Position numbers and translations under genes: made by a program. This document shows, in pieces, positions 1 through 14,800 of a stretch of DNA of 64,000 nt. Numbering within the stretch: the first letter of the stretch is position 1; every line of letters starts with the position of its first letter. The stretch is from Membranipora membranacea (lineage: Eukaryota > Bryozoa > Gymnolaemata > Cheilostomatida > Membraniporidae). Location of the stretch: assembly GCA_914767715.1 (NCBI GenBank), contig OU612073.1, positions 21,328,001-21,392,000 on the forward strand, in the 5' to 3' direction. A model generated the notes under the pieces. It was not told the DNA's origin. It was given only the letters and a program-made list of their open reading frames with translations, and ran no database searches.

Positions 1-2784
1 ATTATATAAATATGGCACTCTATGCTCAACACAGACGTATGACAAGACGTATATCATTCGGCTCGCACACTAATGTATAGTGTTCTCATGGATGCCAAAA
101 TCCCTCACCATACGGTTCGCTTTGTTTACAATCACATCTTAAATGTGTCAGGGTGTAATTTAGCTGAAATCCTATCACATATAAAGTGAGTTGAAGTGAG
201 AGCCCCATTGATAATGATGATAATGATATGCTAAAATGGGCTTTAATAACAGCATGTCTTACTGACAAAACCATCTGACATTTGAGCCCAAGTTCCAACA
301 TGATCACTGATCTGTGGGCTTCAGCGGAGTACCCACAATATGGTCTCTTACTTATTTGTGATTAAATCAAATGTTATTAGAAAAATTTGGACCTCCCAAC
401 CGAAAAATCATCTAGATGTGTAATTCAGAAATTTGATTGTAGGACATTGTCCAATTTAGCTATAAATAAAGTCATTACCGCTGTGAGCTCCTGGTTGATC
501 AAAATTATGATCCCCAAGGACTAAAATGCTGAATCATGATCCCAAAACGTCCACCAAATATATCACTGATGCTCTAATCGCCTCAGTTAGCTACAAGTTA
601 GGGCAAAATCTTATTTACTGGTGTAATTGAGTTATTTATAATCTCAACATTTTCCCTTTTTATTCTCTTTAAAGCTGGCCCATGGGAAAACAAAGCGGAA
701 ATAGCCAACAATAGAATAAGCCACAATCATTTTAAGATCTTGCATATATCATGCTCAAAGACAATGATTTTTTATCCTTCTGAAGCAGCCCCTCATTGGT
801 ATCAGTAGTTTTTTACAATCTACTTACACCACCATTGCTATGCCAACTTTCCTGTGAGTCTTCCTTATAACATGGCTCTTAATTAACCAATTTCTTCTCT
901 AATAATTCCATGTTGTTTTGAATCCGGACATCAGCCAGCAAGTTTCAATTTTATTTATGCAATCCATGCTTGGGAAGTTGAGGCCTCAGATTTTGATCTA
1001 GGCTATATTCAGTGTAACCGACCGGTTTAGTAGGCCGATTGAACTCTTTGGTTTTTAGTCTCAGGTGATAATTCAATTACTAAGTATCAGCATGTTTCAA
1101 TTACTCAATTGCTTCAAACTTAGATAGAACTAGATTGAGGAGTTGACCCACACCTTTCAGCTGACATTTAATATAGTAAATTAGTGCAGTTCTGACATGT
1201 TTATTAGCCCTACTGTGTACATGTTGCTGATGGTGTTTGCTTTAATAAATCAATTATAGGGTAAACATTATTAAAATTACAAGACATGGCCATCACTCAA
1301 AAGAAATAAGAAATAAAACCTCTTTATTCCAGTTGTGTTTACTGTGTACAGCCTGCCATGCCATTGATTGAGAGAGTGCGGAATGCAGAATTTGATGTTG
1401 GCCACATAATAAACATCCTGCTGCTGTTTAGATTTTTTTTGTTCTGAAATGTCAATATTCGTTGAAACTAATGAATATAATTGTGTTGTGATAAGTAAGA
1501 GGGAAATCACTGTTGGACACTAACGATCAGGCAACTCCTGGTGAAAGTGCTAAAACCTTTGTTCATGAGCTGATAGTTATTTATCAGTAAATTATTTGAT
1601 AGCAACATATGTCTCAATGGGATGGATAATTGATCAATGATTGGTAGATTATTACAATAAGATTACTTTGATCCACCACCGGTTATAATGGGATTACAAT
1701 GATTCAGGGTAACAAGGGGAAGGATCAAGTCGTTACCTAGTACCTTAGTCTCTGCTGTGCTGGAGCCCACAAAGTCATATTTGTCTTGCCTCAGATCACC
1801 CAGGCGGACTTGGTAACTCAGGCAGACTCGGTAACCCGTAGCGTAGCCAGTTTATGGCTATTACGTTCTCGGCCTGGTCAGTGATGTGAACTTGGTGGAA
1901 TTTTAACAGTTGTAAAAACCTCCCTGGTAAATTGAAGTGTTATGTGGTTGCAAGTGCCAAATTATCCACTCATATGTTTTTATCTATCTATCAATTTGTA
2001 TGACATAATCAATTGATAATTAACTCTTAACTGTACTCATACTCATACTCATACTCATACTTGACAAGGTTGTCCATTTCACTCTCCGCATCCTATCTAA
2101 TTGTCTCAGCAACTCTAACGCCTAGTTTTTTCACCATCCATAGCCTCATTAAATTGTGTCCATTCTACTTTTCTTCAAAATATTCCGCCCCTTAAACTTT
2201 TAAACTTTTTACAAGCATACATCAAATTACTTTTTAAAAAAAAAAATGAACGAGTTCGCACCTAATACACAATCTGGGAGGGAAAACATTCGTATAAGTT
2301 TATGCCCCATCGTCCTCGGTCAACAAGACCAACAAGAGCTGGAATAAAATTATGCCTAATTTTATTTGCCAATGTTTCTCCCAATATTGACCAGGTTTAG
2401 CAAACCAGTGACTAGTGTTTATATTGTTTTACTAAGTTAATTATTTGCTTCCCTTTTGTTGTCCTGTGTACTTAAATAGGCTTATAACCAGTTTGGTTTA
2501 TTGATGATAGGTTGTGAAGTTGAGTATTTCTAAGTGGTACTTGTGGCACATTGTCGCATTGATTTGTAAATAACCAGGTAGTCTATCCTATACACCAGGA
2601 TTGCTGGTTTGATGTTGACTAAGACCTCAGGTGTTAGCCTGTACACTAGTAACCACTGTGGAGGTGTGAGTGTTGTAAGGCGGGTGTCGAGGGATCGTGA
2701 CCAGTCATTAGACTCCACTACTACTAGGTGTGATCTGTTACTGAGATAAGATCTACAGTTAGGATAGGTGAGCGGTGATCAGTG
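1..2784. other. Gene-free left end of window
   Basis: I see no exon with coding character on either strand here. The open frames are short, without recognisable domains or paired splice sites. The stretch is A+T-rich and contains a small ACTCAT microsatellite at 2035-2060. Its right end presumably holds the promoter and 5' untranslated sequence of the ANKRD6-like gene, but I find no convincing TATA or initiator element. Confidence 0.5.
2035..2060. repeat. ACTCAT microsatellite
   Basis: Four perfect head-to-tail copies of the hexamer ACTCAT plus two further bases. Simple-sequence repeat without evident function. Confidence 0.9.
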
Positions 2785-2824
2785 ATGTCGTGTCAGATGA
2801 GCGATGTCGACAGCGCTTCATTGG
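2785..2824 (+). CDS. ANKRD6: Proposed first coding exon of ANKRD6-like gene
   Basis: An ATG at 2785 (and a second in frame at 2797) opens 13 codons plus one base and ends at a GTACGT donor. The next exon has an acceptor ending at 4265 and begins with two bases plus three codons before the Met at 4277. Joining them keeps one open frame through both Met codons, giving an N-terminus MSCQMSDVDSASLEGLSMSE. The join rests on phase and splice sites only; the Met at 4277 would then be internal. A transcript could instead start at 4277 with this exon as leader. Confidence 0.45.
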
Positions 2825-5800
2825 GTACGTTGTTTTATCTAAGAGTAACTGGAGTTTCTTCCTTCTGTTGCTGGCACGATCTGATCAATGAGTTTGGTCA
2901 GCTGCTTTTTGTAATTCTAGTTTGATTTATTGATAAAAAGATCAACCTTGGAAGTTGCCACCGAGAGTGTTATTGAGTTTTTTGATCTTATAATAGCTAG
3001 ATGATAATCTGAAGCACACTCACATTGTCACAAAGTGTCCCATATTGGGAAGCTTATTGGGCTGATGGTTTTAACCCTGGGAGTGTGGCAAGCTTTTGGG
3101 GTTTCCGGCATACATGACAAGTTGGCAGACCCAGAAATCAGGAGGTCTCCAAGGACGAACTATAAACCCGGACTACCACTCTGCGTCCAAGAGTGTGGAT
3201 GCAATTTAGGCCTAGTGTATAATATTTCCAAGCCAAAACTTGACTGTAAATTTTGTTAATTGCATAATTTTACCTCAATATGTGGATGAAATTGTCTTGA
3301 TTTAACCAACTTGGGAGGAGCAGCCTTAACAACACTGGTAGGTAAGGCTCGAATATTGAATAGCCACTTACAATACGTAATGTTAATAAGCAAATACATA
3401 GGTATGTGTACTGTGATGGTAGGAGAACACAGTAACTCTTGCAAAGGGTAGCTTCAAAAAGTTTCTGAGTAAAGGAAGCTGAAAAAGGGAGGAGAAAGGG
3501 AGATAGGGAGGGGATGGGAATTACCCCTAAAAACTGGGAGCCTCCCTACCAAAAAGGGAGACTTGTCAGGTATGGTTTCCGGGTTTGGACGGAAAGCCAT
3601 AAAATCTCAGGTATCTGGTCAGTTGTGGTTTTCTACCTACCTTATAAATCTTTAGGCTAATCGTGCACTTATGGTGGTTTCATCCATTTTTAGGCAAACT
3701 CAACAGACAAGTCAAGAATGTGTTTTCAGTCTTGCCCAATTTATAATTGTTACATGCTGCATAGAGGTGATAAATTTCATGTTCCTGAAATCAATCTCTG
3801 ATTATTAACACTTCATAAAATGCACAGTTGATTAGCGGCAGTACCATAACTCTAAATATGTCATAAATCTCAAAACAATTCATCACAATCTCACATCTCC
3901 CTTGGTTTTGTATATCTGTACGGCTTAGTTCTGCTCTAGAAGCCCTCTGCCTCGATCACAATCTAATCCTGTCCTACTCTGAAGGATCAGCAGGTACTCC
4001 TGTAATCTCAGCCACTTCCCGAGCACTTCCAGTTGGTAGGCCTTCTTTTAGGGAAGGAAGCCTGCTCTGATATGTTATTATAGAATTATTTATAACTATT
4101 TCTAAGTAGGCCTATTGACAGTCGGTTTCAGATCCTGCAACTAGGGCAGCTCATACCATCATAGTTGTATCAAACCAACATCATCTGACTAAAAGTGTAT
4201 ATCTCATGTTCCTCTCTGTAATTGTTGGTCCATCTCATTTAGAAATCTCTATTTAATACTTACAGAGGGACTGAGTATGAGCGAAGAGGAAGACCAATTG
4301 ACTCCCGAGAACTCTGAGCTTTCCAAGATAATAAATGACCTTGACATTGATCACAAGCTGAACTCTGCAGCACAGAGAGGAGAGAGTGAACTAGTCAAGG
4401 ATCTTCTGCTAAGCGGTGCTCAGGTCGTAACTGATGAGGTAAGTGATTTCTGGCTGCATTCATCTGCACAGACGGACATGGAACATTAATATGGTCAAAG
4501 AGCTAACTATGAGCTCTGTATGCGCTGAGTCCTCCACCCTGATTGGAAGTGCACTCAGTCACCCGGTCATGCATATTTCTATTTGCTGGATTTGTTGGAA
4601 TGCTGAGGCCGTTTGGTACATACAGTTAGCCATCATCGTCATCATCTGAAGGATCATTGGGAAAATTGTGTTTGGTGGCTGTGATGATCTATTATTGAAA
4701 ATAAAATCCTACTTAAAAAATCACTATTCCTTCCTATGATGGATTACTGGTTGAATGGGCTAGTAACAGAATGAAGTTCTAACCATAAAGCTATAATTCA
4801 ACAACATTAAAATTTTTAATTTCATATTTTGTGCATGATCATTAGCTTTGAGATAAATAACACACAGGGACCACTATGGCGAGGGTTAACCTGTTAGGAC
4901 CCATTATTATACCACACTATATCTTCACCAAGCCTTTGACATCAGAAAAATAACCTGTGAAATCTTATTTCATAAAAAAAGTGTCAACACCAAACACCTC
5001 AGAAAAAAAATCAATGTTTGGTTTGTAAGGTTAACTTTGTATTGTGACTCAGTTAGCTTTGAATGAGTTTCACAAAAACAAAAGGTTCATTCATATACTT
5101 GAGCATGACACTTGACTCTCAGTTTACTTGTTTTGTATTTGAGTCAGCGTCAGCGACTTATAAAAGCTTTGCTGCCAACAGGTCGCCACTTGTTAAGTGT
5201 GTGCAGAGTTTTGTTACGAAGTTGGGAGGCAGTGCAAAATTCAATTGCGTGTTTGATATGTGGACATAATTTGAAATTGACTCCGATCAAAACATGTGCT
5301 AATCACGCTGACGCCTTCTATTGAACAACAGACTAATGCTGCCAGACTTAGTTTTTGTCCTTACAAACTGCCTGTCAGAAACTGTTCACATCTGGCGTAG
5401 ACATAATTGTTTGTTTGCCCAAACATGCAGAACAGTCTAATGAGGAACGGAATGAATCTCTATGCATGATGGGCAGTCTGATTTGAATGAATAACTCAAT
5501 CAGTCAGATTTTGTACCATGACCCAAAGCTGGGTTCAGTGGAGCCAGAACCTAGCAAGAAAGACCTCACTGTGCAACCATGTCATACCCTATCAGATAAT
5601 TTGTGTTTAATGCAAATAAATCTCAAGTTTATTTTAATCTTTCGCACTAAATGGTGAAATCATTGACCTTGTGGGTGAAGTACCCAGCTCTGAATGAAAG
5701 TAAAGCCTAAGGCCAAGGATTAGAAATTAAAAATTGGATTTAATCCCAATTGATTTTTTTGCTAAGTTATGTAAATTAAGAGAAGCTAAAACTAAACCTC

Positions 5801-8800
5801 CTGACGTATCTAGAAGCAGAGCTTCTCTGTCAGGTCTGCATGGCGTCAGTAATAGACTGGATTAGCTAGGCTATATCATAAACTCAGACAGTCAGACCCC
5901 AGCTGGCTAAAGAGCCAACTCCCCGAGGGCTGTACCAACAAACCTAAACAGGAAGTTACCAAACTGTCTGACTGATTAGCCTGACTGCTTAGGCCACAAT
6001 GAGCTGCTATTGTGTCAGCTCACTTGCCACGTCTTGCCTGAAATGTATTTTTATTGTTTCTTTTACAGACCGGGTCCACTGCGATACACATAGCTGCCCA
6101 GAATGGATTTGCTGAGGTTGTGAGGTTACTTCTGGAGCATGGCACAGATGTAGATATTCCTGACAGTGTGAGTAACACCAGTGTTATTGTGGTCTGAAAG
6201 GTCTTCATGTGTGTATTTGTTGATTGGGCCTGGAGATAGTGTCTTGGTGAAGGATAGTGTCTTGGTGAAGAGGGATGGTGCAATGCAGGGCGATTCCTTT
6301 TCATTTTCAAACCCACCTGGTTGTTTTCGGGCTGACTTTAACACTTAGCAAGGTTATGTCGGGTAATGAGTGGTTGTGGAGAAATGATATGCAAGGCTGT
6401 AATCACAGTAGACGGATGACCAGGTCAAAAGTGAAATTACTTTTTTCAATCCCGGCTTAAAACCGGCTTTGTGGTGGACTGCCATTTTTTAAGTGATGTT
6501 ATCAACGGAAGATCATGCTACTCAAATAATACCAGTGGCTGATTATTGACTGTTTTACCAATTGGTTTTACTCGAGTAATTGAGATGGAGTGACATGGGA
6601 ATGTTAGACAGAGAACTGCATCTACCCTGCACGTCCTTCACTGAAAGTTTCACTTTAAAAATGTGTGATATGAAACGGCGTGTCAAACGCTATGAAATCT
6701 CTGTCCTGCTCTGCATGTAGCAGGTCCCATACATGACAGGTAGACTTGTAGAGACTTGATACCTGTCACTGACGGAGCGTGTTACAGACACATGTCAGTC
6801 CTCCGGGCATGCCATAACGAGATCGATGAGCAAATATTTACAATGAAACTCCTGACAAGTGTAAATGTCAAATCCAAACACTTGTCAAGCAGAGTTTGAA
6901 AGATTTTTTAATGATTTCACTTCTTGGGAGGTTTAAATTTTAAATCTCTCAAAATTTTCAAGTGTTTGTCAACTGGAGTGTTTCTGTTTGATAATATGGA
7001 ACAGGTCATATTTAAGTCACTTTTAAATTTATGCAAACTGTTGCCTCCTATCCACTGCCGCCCACCATCGCATTGGACTAACAAAACACCCAACCATGAT
7101 CGGTTTGAAAGATAGAGCTACCGGGGGGGGGGGGGGGCGGTGGGCAAAAGTCTGGGGGGCTCAGACTAATCTACCGCTTAACCTCCAGCCGAATGACAGT
7201 GCACATTATGATCCTGGCCAAGCTCTGCATGACCTAATGCTTTTTGTGATCAGGAAATGGAGTATATAAATCACATTAAGCATACATGCACCATATCTAG
7301 TTTACAGGGTTTCTGAGCTCATCCTTTGTCATTTATGACATTAACTCCTCCCGGACTTTGAAATGGTCATATGCCCGCGTATAATCATGTGACACAGCTG
7401 TTATGTTCTCCTGTTGTAGAGTGGATACACAGCTCTACACAAGGCAGCAGGTAATGGACATCTGGATGTGCTCGAGCTTCTCATCAATGAGGGATGTGAC
7501 ATTGACACACAAGATGATATGGTAACGATTTTTACAATAATCTAAGGGCAGCCCTTGATAACTCCTGTTTCTTTACAAAAATCAATTAAATCTCCTACTC
7601 CTCCCTAAATGACCAGTCAAAGTTATCAGCTAACCTTGCCAGACCAGACCATAATCAGTTACCGCCTCATATCAACTCCTTGCTTGGATCACATCGTTTG
7701 CGCTTGTCTGCCCCTGCTCTTCTGACAAGCCCAAGCCTCCTGAGAACAAACAAATCTATCGTTAACAAACAGTCAGACATTGCACTTAGCGGAGATATTC
7801 AGTCAGGTCATATCCCTGCTGACTTGCTGATCATAATTCAATTCACAGCAAGTACTGTGTGCGTCATATGTACACAGTGTCAGATGTTCAAAGGCCCCCC
7901 CATACCTTGGAATTTTATGTTTATATTTTTGTGGTAATAAAAAACATTACGTTGATGTAGTCCCTGACTTTTTGAATAAAACATGCTTTTCAAAATATTT
8001 CAATGAAGTGTAGTAATCCCACAGGACAGGGACCTACGTAATGCACTGTTAACATCCTGAGGCCAAAGTCTGCGAGAAAAACAAGATGACCAATACTCCC
8101 GTTGAAAAAATAGGAAAAACACAAATTGCAATCTGCAAAGTTAAGCACTGTGATACTGCAGTTGGCACGTCCTTCATGTCTCTGCCACAGAGACAGAAGT
8201 GGCTGTCAGGATCAGCAAACTTCGTAATATGGGCACTGTCACTGACAGGAAGGAAAGAAAGACAGGTTCATCCTGTTAGATGTACAGCTATTCTGACCGA
8301 TTCCTATCTCCGTCTGAACTGCCACCTTTCCCTGTTAACAGCTTCTTAATGTAGTCTTCATGCAAATTATGCTGAATTAATCGTCTGAACTGAGAGATTT
8401 ACACACAAAGTTGTAATTTTACAATAAATTACATTAACAAAATTTACTATATGATATCAAAAATTGACAGCAAGTGTCAAAAAGCGAGCCAAGGAAAAGA
8501 TGAGACAGAAATTTTGTTTATTTAAATATTTATTACTAGGAAGATCAAAAGAATGTTGGGCGCTGAAGAAATTATGAAATTATTCAGTTTTATAATAAAC
8601 TCTCGCTTGTATTTATCATAATTTCTCAATTTAAGTTGCATTTATTTACCATTTAAATAGTATGCAAAGTGGCCTAATTTTCATACAATGGTCTAGCGCA
8701 TCTCTCCCCTCAACTTAGCCGTCCTTGTTCAATTACAACTCTACAAACAGAAAGGGGTGCTCTGGCTGAATTCACCGGTTTGAGAACAGTTGTGGTTTTA

Positions 8801-11800
8801 AGAAATTACTGAGCATTGCCCTCAGCTCAGATCTTAAACATCTGCAGTAATATCTGTTTTTCAATTTTTTGTCTCCACAGCTCTTAGTAACTGTTCGACC
8901 ACCTGTTATCTCGCCACCTCCGCGCAAGTAGCAGGAGCATGTGCCCTTTCAATGTTGGGAAAATCCATTTTCATTGACTAGCAGTGCAACTTTGATGTCT
9001 CTGCCTTCATGTTTATTTTTGATGGGAACAGCACCATTTGTTTAGTACTATATACTATAAGTAAATAATCCCTTTTTATATGTGGTATACAAGTCTTCGA
9101 CTTCTGTTCTGAGAGTGTCTCCAACCTTGAAATGTATTATGACAGGGTTGGGCAGGGATTATGCTTTTATGGTACAATAAAACAGCCAAGCATGTTTTAT
9201 GACTTTGCGGCGGCGATGTACCCAAACAGAGGGAAGAAGCAAGTAGTAACCGCTGCAAACCTGCTACTCCTTAGAAGGGACACCACTATACATTATCAGC
9301 TATAATGGATGATCAAGTGTGTCTTGATGCCGACCACGACCGCACTGTCCTCATGAAATGGAGTTGGCCTTCCATAATTATCATATTTAAATGTATATTT
9401 TTATGTTTATGTTTTTAGTATGGAAATACACCACTTCATGAAGCAGGATGGCATGGATTTAGTAAATCGGTGGATCTTTTACTCAAAAACAAATCTAATG
9501 CATTCATCACAAATAGGGTAAGTAGTCTGAAGCTTACAAAAAGGGCTTGCTAAAACCTAGTCTGCACCCCTTCCCCTCCCCCTCCCAAGGTCATGGCATT
9601 GATTTCTAGTCTGAGGATAAGGGCTACGGTTCAATGCTTTCAGCCATTTGATAATCAGAACTTGGATACCATTGCCTCCACCTTGTAGTGGAGAGGACAT
9701 TATCTGTACCTGGGCCCTTGTTTACAGTTCAGGCCTACCGACAGTGGCAACTAGTCGAGTGGCAATAAAAGCACTAGACAGTAAATATCTGATAAGGTCA
9801 CTCTGTAAAACCATGAGTACAGCAGTAAGATTATCTCCATGGCTCATTGTCGTCTCCTCGCTTGCTGTTTTTACAATAAGAGATGACTCACGGGTCTTTG
9901 TGATGCCTCGATAAGAGTCATTGATTGGTAATATGAGTGCCCTCCATTCAATCTATTGACATACGGATTTGTTTTACTCCATCATACAGACAAAAAAGGT
10001 TGTTTATCCCCCCTTGTGAGTCACCTTTTTCTGTCTCATAAAACGAAAAACTCAAGCATACTTAGTACAATGTAATTCAAGAAAACGTAATTTTATTTAG
10101 AAATAATTAGATCTTCTACACATGATCACCTTCTATCACAGCAATGAACTCTCTCTTCCTCGAGGAAGAGGGAGTTCATTGATCACAGAACCCCCCTCCC
10201 CTCTCGGCTCCTTCATGACCAAAGACCTTGTATGATGGTCACTGGTGATACGCAGTATTATTTCCTTCCTTGAAATTTGGTCACAAATCATACAACCATT
10301 TGATATGTGGCATAATGAATGTCGATTGTCAATCTTGACAGCGTCGCCTCTCTCTTTGCTATTTTGAATCTTGTCATAATCCATAACTCCTGAAATATGA
10401 TGTGACATCCTTTGACTCATATTTATAGATACAAGTCGAGGGGCTTTTCCTTGCCGCAAAATCTGCCATCTGAAAATTACTCCATAATTTGTTGTGATTT
10501 ATGAGTAAAAAAATTGTGTGGAGTGCGAGCATTATGCTATTTCTCTCAAGACATTGCCGGGTTTTACGTGATCATGCAGTAATTTGAAAATGACAAGCTG
10601 AAAATAGATGCATGCTCAACCATAGTTCAATTTCTCTATCATCTTCTAGCATACACGCTTTTGAAAATGAAAAGTCTGATTCAAGAAGATTCACTCAGGC
10701 TGTTGAAATCTATTAGGTAGAGAGAACCTTTAAGAAAACCTTTAAGAAAACCTTTAAGAAAACCTTTAAGAAAACCTATTTATAGACACCACTTTTAAAC
10801 AGAAAGGAAATATGTTAATTTGAGTCATTTGGAATTTATTGAGTTATAATTAATACTATTCTCAGCTGGTGGATGTAATTATATATTAGGAAGAGATTAC
10901 AGTTTGTCAAGTCAAGTGCTTTGAGGTTTTCTCTCCTCTTGTTTTGAGAACTTACCTCGTTTTTTTCCTGCTTTGTTACATAAGCGCGGAATTCCGGCGA
11001 GGGTAGCCCTGCTAACCACATCATGGTACAGCCGAATACTGCAGATTATACACAGTGATATGTTATTACATATTAGTTGGATTTTGCGGCTTCGACTGCG
11101 CTTATTATATTTCTTTATTTTTTACTTTGGTGAACAATAGATAAAACATTTTAAGCACCTTTTAAGTTTTTTATTTGAGGTCTGTTCGGAAATAACTTGT
11201 CTTTATAGCTGAATTCAGTGTTTAGACTAGAAAATATAGCGGACATGTCACACGCACCCCTGCTAGCTGACCACGTCTGAGTCAGGATATTGGAATTAGA
11301 GCATTGATTTAAATCTTGTCAATCCATAAATCTATAAAATAAATAAGTTGCGCCGTTATCACCCGATCACCTCCTAGCTCAATGTATGCCTACCCTTTGA
11401 TGCTTTGCAAGAAGTGATGACTTGAAACATTTCCAGCAATACAATAACTCATTGAATTTATTAATTTTCCAAGGATGAGTTATGTTTAAAATTCATGTTA
11501 ATTATGATACCACACAGGAGTTCTAATGTTTACTTGTTATTTTTATGTTGTAGGCTGGTTGTACGCCTCTGCATCTCGCCGCTCAGAATGGACATAATCA
11601 GTCCGGTCGTACTCTGCTTTATGGAGGATGCAGCCCGGATGTGAAGAATAATGTAAGTAAGCTGTCTCCACAGCCAACTGCTGGTTGCCCCCCCCCCCCC
11701 CTCTTTGGCCTTAGTTTGGTGGGTGATATCCCTTGGATTATTATATGAAATATTGTATGGGAAGGAGTGTAACTAGTCTTGCAGTTACCAGTTCAATTGC

Positions 11801-14800
11801 TTCCCTCTTCTCCACTGATGACCTGGAGGAGTACCATATTATGAGTAATGGCCTCCTGTGCCCGATATCTGAGATGCTTAGAGTATAATTAGTGCCGATG
11901 GGAAGGATAGCCAAAGGTCATCGACAGGTCATCGAGTGGATGTTCTACATCCTTTAATATTTTCTCCCTCTCTTTTACCGTCACATCATCTGATTAATTA
12001 AGGAACCCGTCACACCCCAGAACTCATTCTGACATAGATGTATAGGTCCACCAGAAACTCCACCAATGAGCTGATTACATATAAATGTAGTAATTAGCCC
12101 TCTCAGTTACACACATCTTATAATAAGCAACGAGACAACTTTGATTGATGAAAATAGATTACCATACTTTGTACTAGTTCCTTGCCCACCCCATTGCCAG
12201 CCGGTAGCTACACTTCATTCTTTATGTTTGGAAAACAACTGCAATAAAACCTGGCAAACAAAGCGATGCAGGTGTCATGGTAATGTTGTTTTTCAGCCAG
12301 CTTTTTTTGTTGGTGCTGCAACTCATGAATCTCCCAAGGAAATGTAAAATCATCTATTTTCCAACCCGAGTAAATTAGGACATGCATATTCTACACCTGG
12401 TACTTGTCACACCAGAAGTTCTGTGATTGCGCTGTATATTGTACCTTGGGAACAGGAACATCTAAATAATCGTTGCTATATGGTGTAATCACACAATATC
12501 CTAAAGCATGACAAGACAAGAATAAAAGTTACTATTTATAATCAGCGGTTTATAAGATTTGGTGTGGTTTGTTTTCTGTAATATATTTTTCACTTAAACC
12601 ACAACAGATGAGGCATACATGAGCATACAAAGGACTAAACCATGTTAAGTCCATATAATGACAGTGGTAGGAAATAGGGGTTTATATCCAGGAAAATATG
12701 GTTTATTTTTGGTAAGAAGCAAATCCATAGTTTGTCATGGAGAAACCAACAATATGCGAAGGTTACCAAAGCTTAACTCCAGTGGTTGGCAAACCATACT
12801 AAATCTGTATAACATAAACTATACCACTGGCAATTAGACTATTCAGCCACCTACACTATTTTTACATTGTACATGCTGAATTATTGTACAACATGTTTTA
12901 TTTTTTAGTATGGTGATACTCCACTGCACACATCAGCCAGATACGGTCATGCAGGAATAGCTAGAATACTTATATCTGCTAAGTGTTCTATCGGTGAGCA
13001 GAATAAGAATGGAGATACATCCCTCCATATCACAGCTGCCTTCAAACGAAGGAAGATCGCAAAACTTCTCGTCGAGGCTGGCATTAATACACTCATCAAA
13101 AACAAGGTACGTACACCCCTGATAACCGCATTTTCACATTGAAACTGGATGGAATGTCACAAATGTTCATACAGCGTGCTGATTATAAATAACCGTGTAT
13201 AGAATCTTTCTGATCATAGGAACTCTAGGTCAATCTCTACTCCCTGAACCCCACCAGAAGCCGTCACTCATGTTTCAATGCCAACAAGTCTTATAACACT
13301 AGTCATTCATATTTTACTCTCAATGTTTACAGCAAGAAGAGAGTGCTGTGGACATAGCTAGACGGAAAGCCCATCCCGAAATCATTGAGATAATTCATAG
13401 TTCCTCCATGGTAAGTACTCTATATTTCCTCAGACATCTGGCAGTGTAACAGATTATTTGTTGGAGTAGACTGATCAGTCTAAAATAACTACACTTTATG
13501 CTAATACTATAAAAAGCTCCAGGGTGGGGGTCCACTTATCAATTGACTTATAATGGTATAATGGTATTATCTTAAAATTACTATGATCATCTACGTCATG
13601 TATTGTCTTCTATTGTTGCCTGTTACCTCAATGACACATTTTATATTGCCTTGCAGCAACCGGCAACGACTGCTATAGAAGAAGCTCTTCCCATGCACAG
13701 CAAAAGGGTGAACAAGTTAGAGTCTAGTCATAACCAAAAAATAGCCACACTGCATGCCCATCAAGATCCGGCCATCACAGCTAAAGAATCAAAGAAGAAA
13801 TCACATAATGCTCTTGTATCATGGATTCGAAAGAAATTTTCCAAGGTAAATGAGTCATTGATCATGATGAATTATTGAACTTAATTATGGATTCAGGCCC
13901 AATTATACTGGGAGCAATGGCCCAGTCAGTTGTAGTACTTATTCATTGATACTTTAGATTTATTAGGAATTGTGCACACATAGCTATCTGAGTAAAATGA
14001 CTCATCTTTGCCCAACCATTGCAATAAACAGAATGAGAACACGAAGCAATAGTTTTTGGAGATTACATTGCACTTCTGTACCTTTATAGAAACCTAGTCA
14101 CAACACAAAGTCTAAGCCAGGTGCTGGAGGACATATGGATGATGATAACGATCAGACGCCGGTCAATCAGTATGTGAAGAAACCTGGCTTCGCATATTAC
14201 AGAGATTTAGCTGGTGAGTTCAAACAGAAATAAGATACAGTGATATGGTGTGTGTAATGTAGTGTTGAGGTTGGTTATCTCATGGGAACTCATTGAGAAT
14301 ATAATGTCTTCTATATACCATTGCATGGACATGAGAAATATAATAACCAATTATAGTCAATAAATTCATCTTTATTTAATATGTGGTCAACCTACGTCAC
14401 AGTTCTAGGAAATCAGACATAATTCGCTCATGTTCAACATATGTCTTTGTAGGCAATGTCAGACAGGGGCCTTGTGGATTTGTACCTGCCTGTCACTGTG
14501 ATTCGACAGGCCACCCTATATCTGAGGAAGCACCTGCTGTTAGTAAAGATTATACTAATCTAAAGAGAACTCAGCAGATACTAAGTGAGAGAATGGCTGA
14601 GCTTAAACAGGCTGCAGATCTACACGCCAAACAGGTGGGTTGTCTGGACTTTGTCTAAGTTTTGTTAGTTTTCATCCCAGAGAGATAAACTAGTGCAACT
14701 AAGGGTATTGGTTTTGCTTTGCACCAATGGTTCATTTTCCTCAAAAATAGTTAACTTTGTATTTTTAGTTTGGTGACAGAACAGATAGACAAATGGGAGC

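Noticed and set aside
3035-3259. Open frame that could be a small secreted Cys-rich protein
   Set aside because: The frame opens with GTG, not ATG. The first ATG leaves only a short hydrophobic start, and no splice context or family match is visible.
7122-7137. Poly-G tract, and similar poly-C tracts near 11690, 57085 and 58750, as functional G-quadruplex elements
   Set aside because: Simple homopolymers of uncertain exact length; nothing in their context supports a role.
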